This document shows positions 34,360-46,941 of a stretch of DNA of 64,000 nt, in pieces. The notes under the pieces are model-generated. The model saw nothing but the letters and a program-made list of their open reading frames with translations. It searched no databases and was not told where the DNA came from. This DNA comes from DATMER01 sp963844885 (GTDB lineage Bacteria; Acidobacteriota; Thermoanaerobaculia; Multivoradales; UBA5704). Where the stretch lies: positions 1 through 64,000 of the forward strand of contig CAWJQA010000020.1 of the NCBI GenBank assembly GCA_963844885.1, written 5' to 3'. The position numbers were made by a program, and so were the translations under genes. The number at the start of each line of letters is the position of its first letter. The stretch's first letter is position 1.

Positions 34360-35296
34360 TCAGCTCGGCTCGTCGAGAACCGCGGCGACCGAAGAGGCCA
34401 CGACGGCCTTCTCCAGCCAGCGCTCCAGCCGCTCCGGGTCCTTCTGAGTCAAGATCCGCTCGCGGACGGTGTCTGGCACCGCGATGCCGCGAATCCGAAG
34501 GACGGTCAGCAGATTGCGCGCCGCCTCTTCAGTGGATCCCTCGGTGCGTCCCTTGGTGAGCCCCTCGGTGAGCCCCTTGGTGAGCCCCTCGGTGAAAATC
34601 CCTCGGCACGTCCCTGTGCGACGTATTTCTTCGCGAAATCGCTCTGATATTCGTAGCCCTTCATCATCGCCTCCAACGCGCATCGGGCCGCGTCGTTCAT
34701 AGAATTGTACACGAGGTCGTAGTAGAACCTGGCTCGGCTCTTCCTCGAGTACCCGGATCGCGGGCAACACCGCGGCGGCGATCGGCGCTCCCTGCTCGGA
34801 GTCACCGTGCGCCATCGCGGAGAGCACACCGAGCTCGGGTCGGCGGGACGCTTCCTCGAGATCGGGTCACGACCGGAACGGCGGTGCGGTGAAGAACAGC
34901 CGGGCGCAGGACGAAGCCGGGGACCCCGGTTTCGATCGGTTCCGCGCACCACCCGGCGACGATCGGGTCGAGCGCGACGACGAGGAGAGCCGCCGGGCAA
35001 CGGTGGATGGCACGGGAGACCGTCACGTAGGCGGGCCAGCTCAGACGCTTTCCGGGGTCCACCGCCAGTTGGACCTCGACGATGATCACCCGGACGGAGA
35101 CCTCGCCGTCAAGAAGGACGACGACGGCGTCGGCGCGATATTCGGCGGGCCGGATCTCGCTCAGGTCGGCCGAGACGATGCGGGCTTCGGTGTAATCCGG
35201 GAGCGCGACGCCGAGCACTTCGGCCAGGATTTCGGCAGCCAGAGGGGGACAGTTCTTGAAAAGATCCACAAGGATCTCGTGGGCCATGGATGGCAT
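34360..35296 (-). pseudogene. Rpn-like PD-(D/E)XK nuclease family protein, three frameshifts
   Basis: The start at 35296 (MPSMAHEILVDLFKN) opens a family of about 300 residues common in Actinobacteria and Acidobacteriota, related to Rpn/transposase-like nucleases. YRADAVVVLLDGEVSVRVII followed by VEVQLAVDPGKR carries the acidic and Glu-X-Gln residues of the PD-(D/E)XK core. Later parts (ARCALEAMMKGYEYQSDFAK, a Gly-Leu-Thr-Glu/Lys repeat TEGLTKGLTEGLTKG and a C-terminal helical tail) lie in other frames. Three one-base insertions near 34870, 34735 and 34600 account for all changes. The repeat-rich hinge before the tail is typical of the family. The stop lies 4 bp before cas6, so the two look co-transcribed. 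Confidence 0.7.
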
Positions 35297-35443
35297 GGCG
35301 GTGATCTTTCCATACTTGCGGGAAGGAGTCAAAGATACCCGGCCCAGAGAAGGGTCCCAGGAGGAGTTCCCAGGAAGAATGTCAGAACAACCCCAAAGGA
35401 CAGCAAGGACCGGGAGGACAGGCCCCATGGTAAGCTCCGCACC

Positions 35444-36461
35444 ATGGCCGTGCAGGAGATCCGCAACCGCCCCGTCCTGGCGCCCGAGCCCGAGCGGAGC
35501 CAGCCGGAACGCAACCCGGGCACTCCTTTGGAGCTGGACTGGGTGCGCGAGGTGCGGGTCAACACCAGCGCCGCCGAGCGCCGGGCCGCGACCCTGCCCA
35601 AACGGCGGACGGTGAAGAAGGAGTGGCAGGCCGCCTGGTATCTGCGGGCCATCACCTGCATGGACCTGACCACGCTGGCGGGCGACGACACGCCGGGCCG
35701 CGTGCGGCGCCTGTGCGCCAAGGCGCGCCAGCCGGTGCGCGCAGGACCTTCTGGCAGCCCTGGGCGTCGATCACCTGGACATCAAGGTCGGCGCCGTCTG
35801 CGTCTACCACGCCATGATCGAGCCCGCCGTCGCGGCGCTCGCGGGCAGCGGGCATCCCGGTCGGCGCCGTGTCGACCGGCTTCCCGGCCGGGCTGAACCC
35901 GTTTGCACGCGGCTGCGCGAGATCCGCGCAGTCGGTGGCGGCCGGCGCCGAGCGAGATCGACATCGTGATCACCCGCGCGCCATGTGCTGACCGGCGACT
36001 GGCAGGCGCTCTACGACGAGGTGCGGGCCTTCCGCGAGGCCTGCGGACCGGCGCACCTCAAGACCATCCTGGCCACCGGCGAGCTCGGCACGCTGCGCAA
36101 CGTCGCCCGCGCCAGCCGCGGTCGCCATGATGGCCGGCGCCGACTTCATCAAGACCTCCACCGGCAAGGAAAGCGTCAACGCCACCCTGCCGGTGTCGCT
36201 GGTGATGGTGCGCGCGATCCGCGAGTACCGCGAGCGCACCGGCTTCACGCGTCGGCTTCAAGCCGGCCGGCGGCATCTCCACCGCCAAGCTGGCCGCTGC
36301 GAGTGCCTGGTGCTGATGAAAGAGGAGCTGGGCGACGCCTGGCTGCGCCAGCGATCTGTTCCGCTTCGGCGCGTCGAGCCTGCTGGCCGACATCGAGCGC
36401 CAGCTCGAGCACCATGTCACCGGCCGCTACTCGGCCGGCTACCGCCATGCCTCTCGGGTGA
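35444..36461 (+). pseudogene. deoC: Deoxyribose-phosphate aldolase, many one-base frameshifts
   Basis: DeoC splits 2-deoxyribose-5-phosphate into glyceraldehyde-3-phosphate and acetaldehyde. Pieced together, the translation has the family blocks VGAVCVYHAMIEPAV, IPVGAVSTGFPAGL, ASEIDIVI, HLKTILATGELG (lysine region) and MMAGADFIKTSTGKES, whose Lys forms the Schiff base. At least nine single-base changes break the frame, near 35741, 35850, 35925, 35952, 35983, 36119, 36250, 36298 and 36347. Most are insertions. The protein sense is perfect between them, which decay would not preserve. The N-terminal 90 residues are a typical extension. The dehydrogenase gene downstream would oxidise the acetaldehyde product. 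Confidence 0.82.
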
Positions 36462-36474
36462 GGCACGCTGCCAC

Positions 36475-38896
36475 ATGCCCACCATCGCCGAGATCTTCGA
36501 GACCATGGACTACGGCCCGGCGCCCGAGAGCGCCGACCCCGCGCTGGCGTGGCTCGACGCGCGCGGCCGGGAGATTCGGCCTGTTCATCGACGGCGACTG
36601 TCCGGCGGCCCGAGGCGGGCAGATTTTCGACACCCTCAACCCCGCCACCGGCAAGCCGCTGGCCCGGGTCGCCCAGGCGGCGCGGCCGAGGTCGATGCCG
36701 CGGTGGCGGCGGCGCGGGCCGCGCTGCCGGGCTGGTGGGAGCTGGGCGGCCACGGCCGCGCGCGCCACCTCTACGCCCTCGCGCGGCACGTGCAGAAGCA
36801 CGCGCGCCTGCTCGCCGTGCTGGAGACGCTGGACAACGGCAAGCCGATCCGCGAGACGCGCGACATCGACGTCCCGCTGGTGGCGCGGCACTTCTACCAC
36901 CACGCCGGCTGGGCGCAGCTGCATGGACACGCGAGTTGCCGCGGCTACGAGCCGCTCGGCGTGGTGGGGCAGATCATCCCGTGGAACTTCCCGCTGCTGA
37001 TGCTGGCCTGGAAGATCGCCCCGGCGCTGGCCTGCGGCAACACCGTGGTGCTCAAGCCGGCCGAGTACACCCCGCTGACCGCGCTGCTGTTCGCCGAGAT
37101 CTGCCGCGAGGCCGGCCTGCCGCCGGGCGTGGTCAACATCGTCACCGGCGACGGCCGCACCGGCGCAGGCTGATCGTCGAGCACCCGGGCATCGACAAGA
37201 TCGCCTTCACCGGCTCGACCGAGGTCGGCCGCCTGATCCGCGAGGCCACCGCCGGCACCGGCAAGAAGCTCGCGCCTGGAGCTGGGCGGCAAGTCGCCCT
37301 TCATCGTCTTCGACGACGCCGACCTCGACGGCGCCGTCGAGGGCGTGGTGGACGCCATCTGGTTCAACCAGGGGCAGGTCTGCTGCGCCGGCTCGCGCCT
37401 GCTGGTGCAGGAAGGCGTGGCCGAGGCGCTGCTACTCGCAAGCTGCGCGCGCGCATGGAGACGCTGCGCGTGGGCGATCCGCTCGACAAGGCCATCGACA
37501 TCGGCGCCATCGTCGCGCCGGTGCAGCTGCGAACGCATCGAGCGCGCTGGTCGAGCAGGGCGTGGACGAAGGCGCGAAGCTCTGGCAGCCGTCCTGGAGC
37601 TGCCGCGCCGAGGGCTGGTTCTACCCGCCGACGCTGTTCACCGAAGTGTCGCCCTCGGCGACCATCGCCCAGGTGGAGATCTTCGGCCCGGTGCTGGTGG
37701 CGATGACCTTCCGCACGCCCGAGGAGGCCGTCGAGCTGGCCAACAACACCCGCTACGGCCTGGCGGCGAGCGTCTGGACGGAGAACGTCAACCTCGCGCT
37801 GGACATCGCGCCGAAGATCAAGGCCGGCACCGTCTGGATCAACAGCACCAACCTGTTCGACGCCGCCTCCGGCTTCGGCGGCTACCGCGAGAGCGGCTTC
37901 GGCCGCGAGGGTGGAAGGGAAGGGCTGTGGGAGTATGCGCAGCCGCGCTGGCAGGCGGAGGCCAAGGCTCATCCTCCGGCGGCGATGCCCGAGCCTCGCG
38001 AAACGGCTGAGCCGGACGAGGACGAGCCCGGCCTGCCGGCTCTGGACCGCACCGCCAAGATGTACGTCGGCGGCAGGCAGGTCCGGCCGGACGGCGAGCT
38101 CTCCCGGCGGATCGTGGACCCCTCCGGCCGCCGCGTCGGCGAGGTGGCGGAGGGCAACCGCAAAGACATCCGCAACGCCGTCGAGGCGGCGCGCAAGGCC
38201 GCTCCCGGCTGGGCGCGCTCGACCGCCCATCTGCGCGCCCAGATCCTCTACTACGTCGCCGAGAACCTGGACGCGCGGCGCGAGGAGATGGCTCATCGCC
38301 TGTGCTCCATGACCGGTGCCGGTCCGGAAGCCGGCCTGGCCGAGGTGGAGCTGTCGATCGAGCGCCTGTTCATCAATGCCGCCTGGGCCGACAAATTCGC
38401 GGGCCGCGTGCAGGCGGTGCCGATGCGCAACTTCACCTTTGCTTATCACGAGCCGATCGGCACCCTCGGCATCGTCTGCCCGGACGCCTGGCCGCTCCTG
38501 GCCTTCGTCTCGGCCGTGGCGCCGGCGGTGGCGATGGGCAACGCGGTGGTCGCGGTCCCCTCCGAGCGCTGGCCGCTGGCGGCGACCGACCTCTATCAGG
38601 TTTTCGACACCTCCGACGTGCCCGGCGGCGTGATCAACATCCTCACCGGCTCGCGCGACCTGCTGGCCGGCGTCCTCGCGGCCCACGACGACCTCGACTG
38701 CCTGTGGTACTTCGGTACCAGCGTCGGTCCACACACGGGCGCCGCCGCGGTCGAGCGCGGATCGGCCGGCAACCTCAAACGCACCTGGGTGGATCACGTT
38801 GTCCGCGACTGGGCCGATTCCGAGCAAGGCGCAGGCGAAGAATTCCTTCGGCAGGCGATTCAGGTCAAGAACATCTGGGCTCCCTTCGGGGAGTGA
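36475..38896 (+). pseudogene. Two-module aldehyde dehydrogenase, 5' half frame-broken
   Basis: The gene encodes about 800 residues with two aldehyde-dehydrogenase modules in one chain. Module 1 (36475 to about 37960) has GQIIPWNFPLLMLAWKIAPA, the ELGGKSPFIVFDDADLDGA block and FNQGQVCCAGSR with the catalytic Cys. Module 2 (about 38050-38896) has GTLGIVCPDAWPLLAFVSAV and the NAD-fold region but no catalytic Cys loop; its end reads WYFGTSVGPHTGAAAVERGS. Several one-base changes break the frame between about 36570 and 37545, while 37562-38896 is fully open. It follows deoC by 13 bp and would turn acetaldehyde, or a related product, into acid. This bidomain enzyme beside deoC is known in several phyla. 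Confidence 0.82.
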
Positions 38897-39007
38897 GCCG
38901 GAGACGGGATGGCGGCTCCGGAGATATTTCATCTCCGATACAAGAAGCGGCTTGATGGAAGAGGGGTACCGGGCTTATGATCTTCCCGGTTCTTCGATCC
39001 CGTCACC

Positions 39008-42345
<3,338 letters not shown>

Positions 42346-42351
42346 TACCAC

Positions 42352-42412
42352 TCCCTCTCCCCCGGCACGGGGGAGAGGGTCGGGGAGAGGGGGGAAGGGA
42401 TCAACAGGGAAG
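42352..42412. repeat. REP-like GC-rich palindrome
   Basis: CCCTCTCCCCCGGCACGGGGGAGAGGG forms a 12-bp stem and is followed by GGGAAGGGATCAACAGGGAA. It is the reverse complement of the element at 25315-25396. It lies between two convergent genes, the UvrD end and the methyltransferase end, and could act as a two-way terminator. Confidence 0.75.
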
Positions 42413-42414
42413 GA

Positions 42415-43059
42415 TCAACTCACCTTTGTTTCTTCCTCCTCATCCTCGCGGATGAAGAGGTACTCCTGGATGCCGTGACGCAGGAGGAACGAGCGGTCGA
42501 CCCGGAACCCCTTGAGCGCGGAAGCGATCTCCGACGGCGCGTAGCGTGGCCCGGGCCTTTCCAGGCTCGTCCGCCGCTCATAGACGAGGTGGTTCTCGTC
42601 CTGCATCCGGAAGCGGTACGGCTGGGCCGGGATCAACTTCTGGATGGACATCAGGGCGAACACCTGCGCGCCGGGCCGGCAGTGCCGGCGGAGAAGCGTT
42701 CCGAGACAGGCGAGCTCCTTGCGTTGCAGGTAGTTGAAGAGATCCCAGGCGAGCACCACGTCGAAGCGGGTGTCGGCTGGGAAGAGCTGCTCGAAAAACT
42801 CCACGCCGATCTCCTCGTCGGTGGCCGAGGTCCGCGAGGCATACAGGTCACCAATGTGCAGCTTGCAGCCGAGCTGGGAGAGGAACTCCACGTTGGTGCC
42901 GACCGCCGCTCCGAGATCGAGGATCCAGAGGCCGTACCCGCGGCGGCGCATGCCTTCCAACAGGGCGGCGAACCCGAGAGACCGATGTACTTCCGGTCCG
43001 GCTTCCAACTGGGCGACGGCCGCAGACGTTTCCCTGCGGGAGCGTGAGAACCAACTCAT
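42415..43059 (-). CDS. Class I SAM-dependent methyltransferase
   Basis: The 214-residue protein has the Rossmann SAM-binding start WILDLGAAVGTNVEFLSQLG. The acidic loop IGDLY ends strand 2, and FDVVLAWDLFNYLQRKEL is motif II/III. The rest of the core is conserved in outline. The substrate cannot be assigned. The sequence after residue 130 (KLIPAQPYRFRMQDENHLVY) is a family-specific insertion. The start overlaps the bactofilin gene by 4 nt, so the two are co-translated; a role with the bactofilin scaffold or the cell envelope is possible. Confidence 0.8.
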   Translation of the reverse strand: MSWFSRSRRETSAAVAQLEAGPEVHRSLGFAALLEGMRRRGYGLWILDLGAAVGTNVEFLSQLGCKLHIGDLYASRTSATDEEIGVEFFEQLFPADTRFDVVLAWDLFNYLQRKELACLGTLLRRHCRPGAQVFALMSIQKLIPAQPYRFRMQDENHLVYERRTSLERPGPRYAPSEIASALKGFRVDRSFLLRHGIQEYLFIREDEEEETKVS

Positions 43060-43583
43060 CCGGCCTGCGCCGCCAAGTCCGCAGGCTCGCCCTGCTTGCT
43101 GGTTTCGACCGGTTGCGGACGGCTGGGCGCGGACTGCGGCAGGCTGGGCTCCCGCGACGACTCCATGTCGATACTCCCCTTGAACCGGGAGCCGTCTTCC
43201 AGAACCACCCGCGGCGCCGTGATGTTGCCCCGGATGGCGCCGGCCTGGCGCAGGATGGCCTGCTCCTGCGCGAAGACGTTGCCGTCCACCTCGCCCTCGA
43301 CGGTCACCACCTTGCCGAAGATGTCCGCCTTCACGCGCCCGCTCCGGCCCACCGTCACATTGTGCTGCTTGAGGTCCACCTTCCCTTCGACCCGGCCCTC
43401 GATGACCAGGTCTTCCTCTCCGGAAAGGTCGCCCTTGATGATGATCGATGGACCGATCGTCGCGCGTTCGCCCGTGCGGCGCGGCTCGGAGGAAGGAGTG
43501 GAGGACGGACTCGGGATCGTCGGACGGGGTGCGTTCATGGACGGCTCCGGATTGCCAGGTTGGTCTTCACGCTTCCAGGCCAT
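43056..43583 (-). CDS. Bactofilin
   Basis: The 175-residue cytoskeletal protein starts at the ATG at 43583, which has a near-perfect AAGGAGGT site; the longer open frame upstream has no such signal. Residues 1-45 are a Pro/Ser-rich tail. The bactofilin beta-helix occupies about 45-145: IIIKGDLSGEEDLVIEGRVE, GKVDLKQHNVTVGRSGRVKA, GEVDGNVFAQEQAILRQAGA, GNITAPRVVLEDGSRFKG. The C-terminal 30 residues are disordered. Bactofilins polymerise without nucleotide and place cell-wall enzymes. It is the first gene of a pair with the methyltransferase. Confidence 0.93.
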   Translation of the reverse strand: MAWKREDQPGNPEPSMNAPRPTIPSPSSTPSSEPRRTGERATIGPSIIIKGDLSGEEDLVIEGRVEGKVDLKQHNVTVGRSGRVKADIFGKVVTVEGEVDGNVFAQEQAILRQAGAIRGNITAPRVVLEDGSRFKGSIDMESSREPSLPQSAPSRPQPVETSKQGEPADLAAQAG

Positions 43584-43708
43584 GAGGGGGACCTCCTTGC
43601 TTACTGCTGCCACACAGGTGTGAGCAGAAGCAGCGTAAATGTCTGGAAAGACGAAGTCAAGGATAACATAGCAATCCGGGAATGAATCAGCGTTGAAGCG
43701 ATCGACCC

Positions 43709-44098
43709 TCACCCCTTCTTCAAATTCCCCTCCGGATCCGCGGTCGCCTTGGCCGGCTCCGCCGACCCGGCAGGGGCCTTGTCGTGGTCGCAGTGCTCCA
43801 TCATGGCGCCGTGGCCCATCATCTTCCCGCACATCTCTTCGCACTTCTCCATCTCACCCTTGGCCTCGGCGATCTGCTTGCGGGCCTCGGTGACCTTGGC
43901 GGTCATCGCGACCGGGTCCTTCTCGGCCAGGGCGGCGTCGAGCAGCGCCATGGCCTGGTCCACCGCGGTGGTGACGGCCTGATGATGCGGGCACTGACCG
44001 GCTTCCATCTTGCCGTGCTCTTCGCCATGGTCATGGGCAAAGACGGGTACGGCGGCGAGCAGGACGGCGGCGGACAGGGTGGCGAGTCTCTTGAGCAT
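43709..44098 (-). CDS. His/Met/Cys-rich periplasmic protein
   Basis: The 129-residue protein begins with a signal peptide (LATLSAAVLLAAVPVFA). After it comes a metal-rich stretch (HDHGEEHGKMEAGQCPHHQ), then a helical core and a second stretch (KCEEMCGKMMGHGAMMEHCD). The His, Met and Cys content suggests binding of copper or another soft metal. No domain is recognised. The ATG at 44098 follows GGAG. It is divergent from the VOC gene at 44289. The function is inferred from composition only. Confidence 0.72.
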   Translation of the reverse strand: MLKRLATLSAAVLLAAVPVFAHDHGEEHGKMEAGQCPHHQAVTTAVDQAMALLDAALAEKDPVAMTAKVTEARKQIAEAKGEMEKCEEMCGKMMGHGAMMEHCDHDKAPAGSAEPAKATADPEGNLKKG

Positions 44099-44288
44099 GG
44101 CGTTTCTCCGATCTTCTAGAGGGTTGGGCCGAATGGGTGGAGCATACGGCAAAACAAGGCTTCCATGCCGTGCTGGCAGCGCGTCGGCACAATGCCGGCG
44201 GGCCGCGCGGACGGAGTTTGGAACGAGAGGTGCAAAGTCGCGTAGACTGCGATAGATTGAGCGGCGGACCACGACGAAGGGAGGAGAC

Positions 44289-44699
44289 TTGAGCGACACG
44301 AGCAAGCCGGAGGTGGGGACCATCGGGTGGGTCGATCTGACCGTCCCGAACGCGGAGGAGGTTCGCGATTTCTATGCCGGGGTCGTGGGCTGGAAGCCCG
44401 AGGCGCTCAGCATGGGCGACTACAGCGACTATGTGATGACGGTGCCGGAGGACGGGTCCGGCGTCGCCGGGGTGTGCCACGCGCGTGGCATGAACGCCAA
44501 CCTGCCGCCGGTCTGGCTGGTCTACTTCCGGGTGGCGGACGTGGATGAGAGCCTGCGCATCTGTCTGGAGAGGGGCGGCAAGATGATCGCTCCGGTCAAG
44601 AGCATGGGGCCGAACGGCCGCTACTGTGTGATCCAGGACCCCGCCGGCGCCGTGGCGGCGCTCCATTCGCCGCCTCAAAGCTCCGGGGGAGAGAAATGA
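44289..44699 (+). CDS. VOC-family (glyoxalase/bleomycin resistance-like) protein
   Basis: The 136-residue protein starts at a TTG with GAGGAG before it. It has two beta-alpha-beta-beta-beta modules: GTIGWVDLTVPNAEEVRDFY, AGVVGWKPEAL, PVWLVYFRVADVDESLRICL and GRYCVIQDPAGAVAAL. His/Glu metal positions of glyoxalase I are not all obvious, since the first strand has Asp-Leu in place of His. It may bind a ligand instead of isomerising lactoylglutathione. It lies 29 bp before a second VOC gene, probably in the same operon. Confidence 0.85.
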   Translation: MSDTSKPEVGTIGWVDLTVPNAEEVRDFYAGVVGWKPEALSMGDYSDYVMTVPEDGSGVAGVCHARGMNANLPPVWLVYFRVADVDESLRICLERGGKMIAPVKSMGPNGRYCVIQDPAGAVAALHSPPQSSGGEK

Positions 44700-44727
44700 A
44701 GTTGACCGTTCCAATTCAGGAGGATTT

Positions 44728-45105
44728 ATGACGACCGAACCCGGACTGCGGCAGATCGGACAGATCGCCGTCAACGCCAAGGACGTCGCGCGGGCCACCG
44801 CTTTCTATCGGGACGTGCTCGGCCTGACGCTGCTTTTCCAGGCCGGCCCGAACCTCTCCTTTTTCGACTGCGGCGGCATCCGCCTCATGATCACGGTGCC
44901 CGAGGCCGAGTTCGATCATCCGTCGACGATCCTCTACTACAAGGTGGACGACATCCGCGCGTCGTACGAATCGCTCAAGGCGCGGGGCGCCGAGTTCCGG
45001 GACGAGCCGCACTTCCTGGCGAAGATGCCCGATCACGATCTGTGGATGACGTTCCTCAAGGACAGCGAAGGGAACACGCTGGCGCTGATGAGCGAGGTGC
45101 GGTGA
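44728..45105 (+). CDS. VOC-family glyoxalase-like protein
   Basis: The 125-residue VOC protein shows IGQIAVNAKDVARATAFYRD, VLGLTLLFQAGPNLSFFDCG, YYKVDDIRASYESLKARGAE and FLKDSEGNTLALMSE. The glutamate-based metal ligands and length fit dioxygenase or glyoxalase-like VOC proteins with an unknown substrate. AGGAGG stands before the ATG. It follows the other VOC gene and is convergent with the PLP enzyme gene, 22 bp between the ends. Confidence 0.87.
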   Translation: MTTEPGLRQIGQIAVNAKDVARATAFYRDVLGLTLLFQAGPNLSFFDCGGIRLMITVPEAEFDHPSTILYYKVDDIRASYESLKARGAEFRDEPHFLAKMPDHDLWMTFLKDSEGNTLALMSEVR

Positions 45106-45127
45106 GGTCCGCGCAGGGCGCCTCGAG

Positions 45128-46357
45128 CTAGACCGCCAACAGTGCCTCCTCCTCGGCCGCCGCTGCCATCACCTCCACCATCCCCGCCTCCAGCGCGGCT
45201 TCGAGATCCTGCCAGAGATCTTCCGGATCCTCCAGGCCCACGGAGAGGCGTAGGAGACCGGCGGTGATACCTCCGGCGGCGCGGGCGTCTTCGGGGACGA
45301 CGTGGTGGGTGAGGCCGGCCGGGTGCTGGATCAGGGTGTCGGTCGAACCCAGGCTGACGGCCGGGGTGATCAGGCGGACTTCGGACATCACCCGCGCCGC
45401 GGCGGCCAGGCCTCCCTTTACCTCGAAGCTCAGGACGCAGCCGGGACCGCGCATCTGGCGGCCGATCAGGCCTTGCGGATCGCAGGAGCCCAGGCCGGGG
45501 TAGAGGACCCTCTCCACGGCGGGATGCCCGGTGAGACGGTGTGCCAGCAGGTGCGCGCCGGCCTGCGCCGCCTTCACCCGCAACGGCAGGGTCGGCAGGC
45601 CGCGGTGGAGGAGGTAGGCACCGAGCGGATGGAGCAGGGCTCCGGTGGCGAGCCGAACCTTCCGGAGCTCCGTAGCCCAGGTGCCGTCGCAGGCCACGAC
45701 TCCGGCCATCACGTCGCCGTGGCCGCCGAGGAACTTCGTGGCGCTGTGCAGCGTCATCGCCGCTCCCAGGGCGCAGGGCTGCTGGAGGACCGGCGTCGCG
45801 AAGGTCGAGTCCACCAGCACCGGCACGTCTCCGGCCTGCCGGACGACGCCCTGGATGTCCACCAGGTCCAGCGTCGGGTTGGCGGGGGTCTCGATCACCA
45901 CCAGCGCCGTGTCCGGACGGATCGCCGCGGCGACCTGACCGGCGGCCACCCAGGTGGTGGTCATCCCCAGGAGGTTGCTGCTGAGGAGGTGATCGCTCGT
46001 ACCGTAGATCGGCCGCACGGCGACCACGTGGCTCCCGCCGCGCCGCGCCCGTGCCGCGAGAAGGCCGGCGGTCATCGCGGCCATGCCGCTGCCAAAGGCG
46101 ACCGAGTCCTCCGTCCCCTCGAGCTCGGCGAGCGCCTCCTCGAAGCGCGCCACGGTGGGGTTGTGCAGCCGGGCGTAGACCGGGTTCGCCGCCGATCGGG
46201 CTCCCGCGGCCAGCTCCTCCAGGCTCGCGGTGGCCTCGTCGAGGGCTCCTAAAGGATAGGTGGACGACAGGTCGAGCGGCGGAGCGTGGACGCCGAGGCC
46301 GGTGAGGCCACCGCGGCCGGCGTGGACTGCGAGCGTTTCGAGAGAGCGGGTCGTCAT
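45128..46357 (-). CDS. Cys/Met-metabolism PLP enzyme (methionine gamma-lyase or cystathionine gamma-synthase type)
   Basis: The 409-residue enzyme starts at the ATG at 46357, which follows AGGAGGAAATTCG; the frame is open upstream only through the divergent gene. Family features: YARLHNPTVARFEEALAELE, GSGMAAMTAGLLA for the PLP phosphate, VIETPANPTLDLVDI, DSTFATPVLQQPCALG and HSATKFLGGHGDVMAG with the Schiff-base Lys. Met-lyases and Cys-based synthases are hard to separate by sequence. The divergent Lrp/AsnC gene is typical of mdeA-mdeR loci, which favours a methionine gamma-lyase. Such an enzyme breaks methionine into 2-oxobutyrate, methanethiol and ammonia. Confidence 0.85.
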   Translation of the reverse strand: MTTRSLETLAVHAGRGGLTGLGVHAPPLDLSSTYPLGALDEATASLEELAAGARSAANPVYARLHNPTVARFEEALAELEGTEDSVAFGSGMAAMTAGLLAARARRGGSHVVAVRPIYGTSDHLLSSNLLGMTTTWVAAGQVAAAIRPDTALVVIETPANPTLDLVDIQGVVRQAGDVPVLVDSTFATPVLQQPCALGAAMTLHSATKFLGGHGDVMAGVVACDGTWATELRKVRLATGALLHPLGAYLLHRGLPTLPLRVKAAQAGAHLLAHRLTGHPAVERVLYPGLGSCDPQGLIGRQMRGPGCVLSFEVKGGLAAAARVMSEVRLITPAVSLGSTDTLIQHPAGLTHHVVPEDARAAGGITAGLLRLSVGLEDPEDLWQDLEAALEAGMVEVMAAAAEEEALLAV

Positions 46358-46417
46358 CGAATTTCCTCCTCTTGGACGGCTCCAGAGTAGAATCAGACGA
46401 AGAGATTCGAACAGCAT

Positions 46418-46432
46418 CCGAATTTCCTTCGG
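46418..46432. promoter_or_regulatory. Possible Lrp-family operator between divergent genes
   Basis: CCGAA-TTTCC-TTCGG is a perfect dyad in the 87-bp gap between the PLP enzyme and Lrp-type genes. It borders the ribosome site of the latter (GGAAGGAGG). Autorepression through it is plausible but unproven. Confidence 0.35.
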
Positions 46433-46444
46433 AAGGAGGCCCCG

Positions 46445-46924
46445 GTGCGGGAACTGGACCGAATCGATCGCGAAATCCTGGCGGCGTTGCAGAAGAACGC
46501 GCGGCTGCCCAACAAGGAGCTGGCCGAGCGGCTGGGCATCGCGCAGTCCACCTGCCTGGAGCGAGTGCGGCGGATGGTGGAAGAAGGCATCCTCCGCGGC
46601 TTTCACGCTTGGGTGGACCCGAAGGAGGTGGGCATCGGGCTGCAGGCCATCGTGGCGATCCGCCTGTCCCGCCACTCCCGTGACCTGGTGGAGGCATTTC
46701 GGGCTCACGCCCTGTCCGTGCCGGAGGTGGTGGCCGTCTACCACACGAGCGGCGCGAACGACTTCCTTCTCCATGTGGCGGTGCGGGACGCCGAGCACCT
46801 TCGCGAGATGGCGCTCACCGCCTTCACCGAGCGCCCCGAGGTGGCCCATATGGAGACCGCCCTCCTCTTCGAGCACGTGGCCAAGCCGCTCTGGCCGGTC
46901 TACGGCGCCGTGCCGGAGGACTGA
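46445..46924 (+). CDS. Lrp/AsnC-family transcriptional regulator
   Basis: The 159-residue protein starts at a GTG after GGAAGGAGG. The N-terminal winged HTH (LDRIDREILAALQKNARLPN, then KELAERLGIAQSTCLERVRR) and the C-terminal RAM/AsnC ligand-binding domain (AYHTSGANDFLLHVAVRD-like) are complete. It is divergent from the Met/Cys PLP enzyme gene, which is the likely target, with an amino acid as the effector. The GNAT gene follows 17 bp later. Confidence 0.93.
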   Translation: MRELDRIDREILAALQKNARLPNKELAERLGIAQSTCLERVRRMVEEGILRGFHAWVDPKEVGIGLQAIVAIRLSRHSRDLVEAFRAHALSVPEVVAVYHTSGANDFLLHVAVRDAEHLREMALTAFTERPEVAHMETALLFEHVAKPLWPVYGAVPED

Positions 46925-46941
46925 ATGTTAAACTGACGGCC

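Noticed and set aside
43709..44323. Longer start of the His/Met-rich protein
   Set aside because: The upstream part has no ribosome site and would put the signal peptide inside the protein; the ATG at 44098 follows GGAG.
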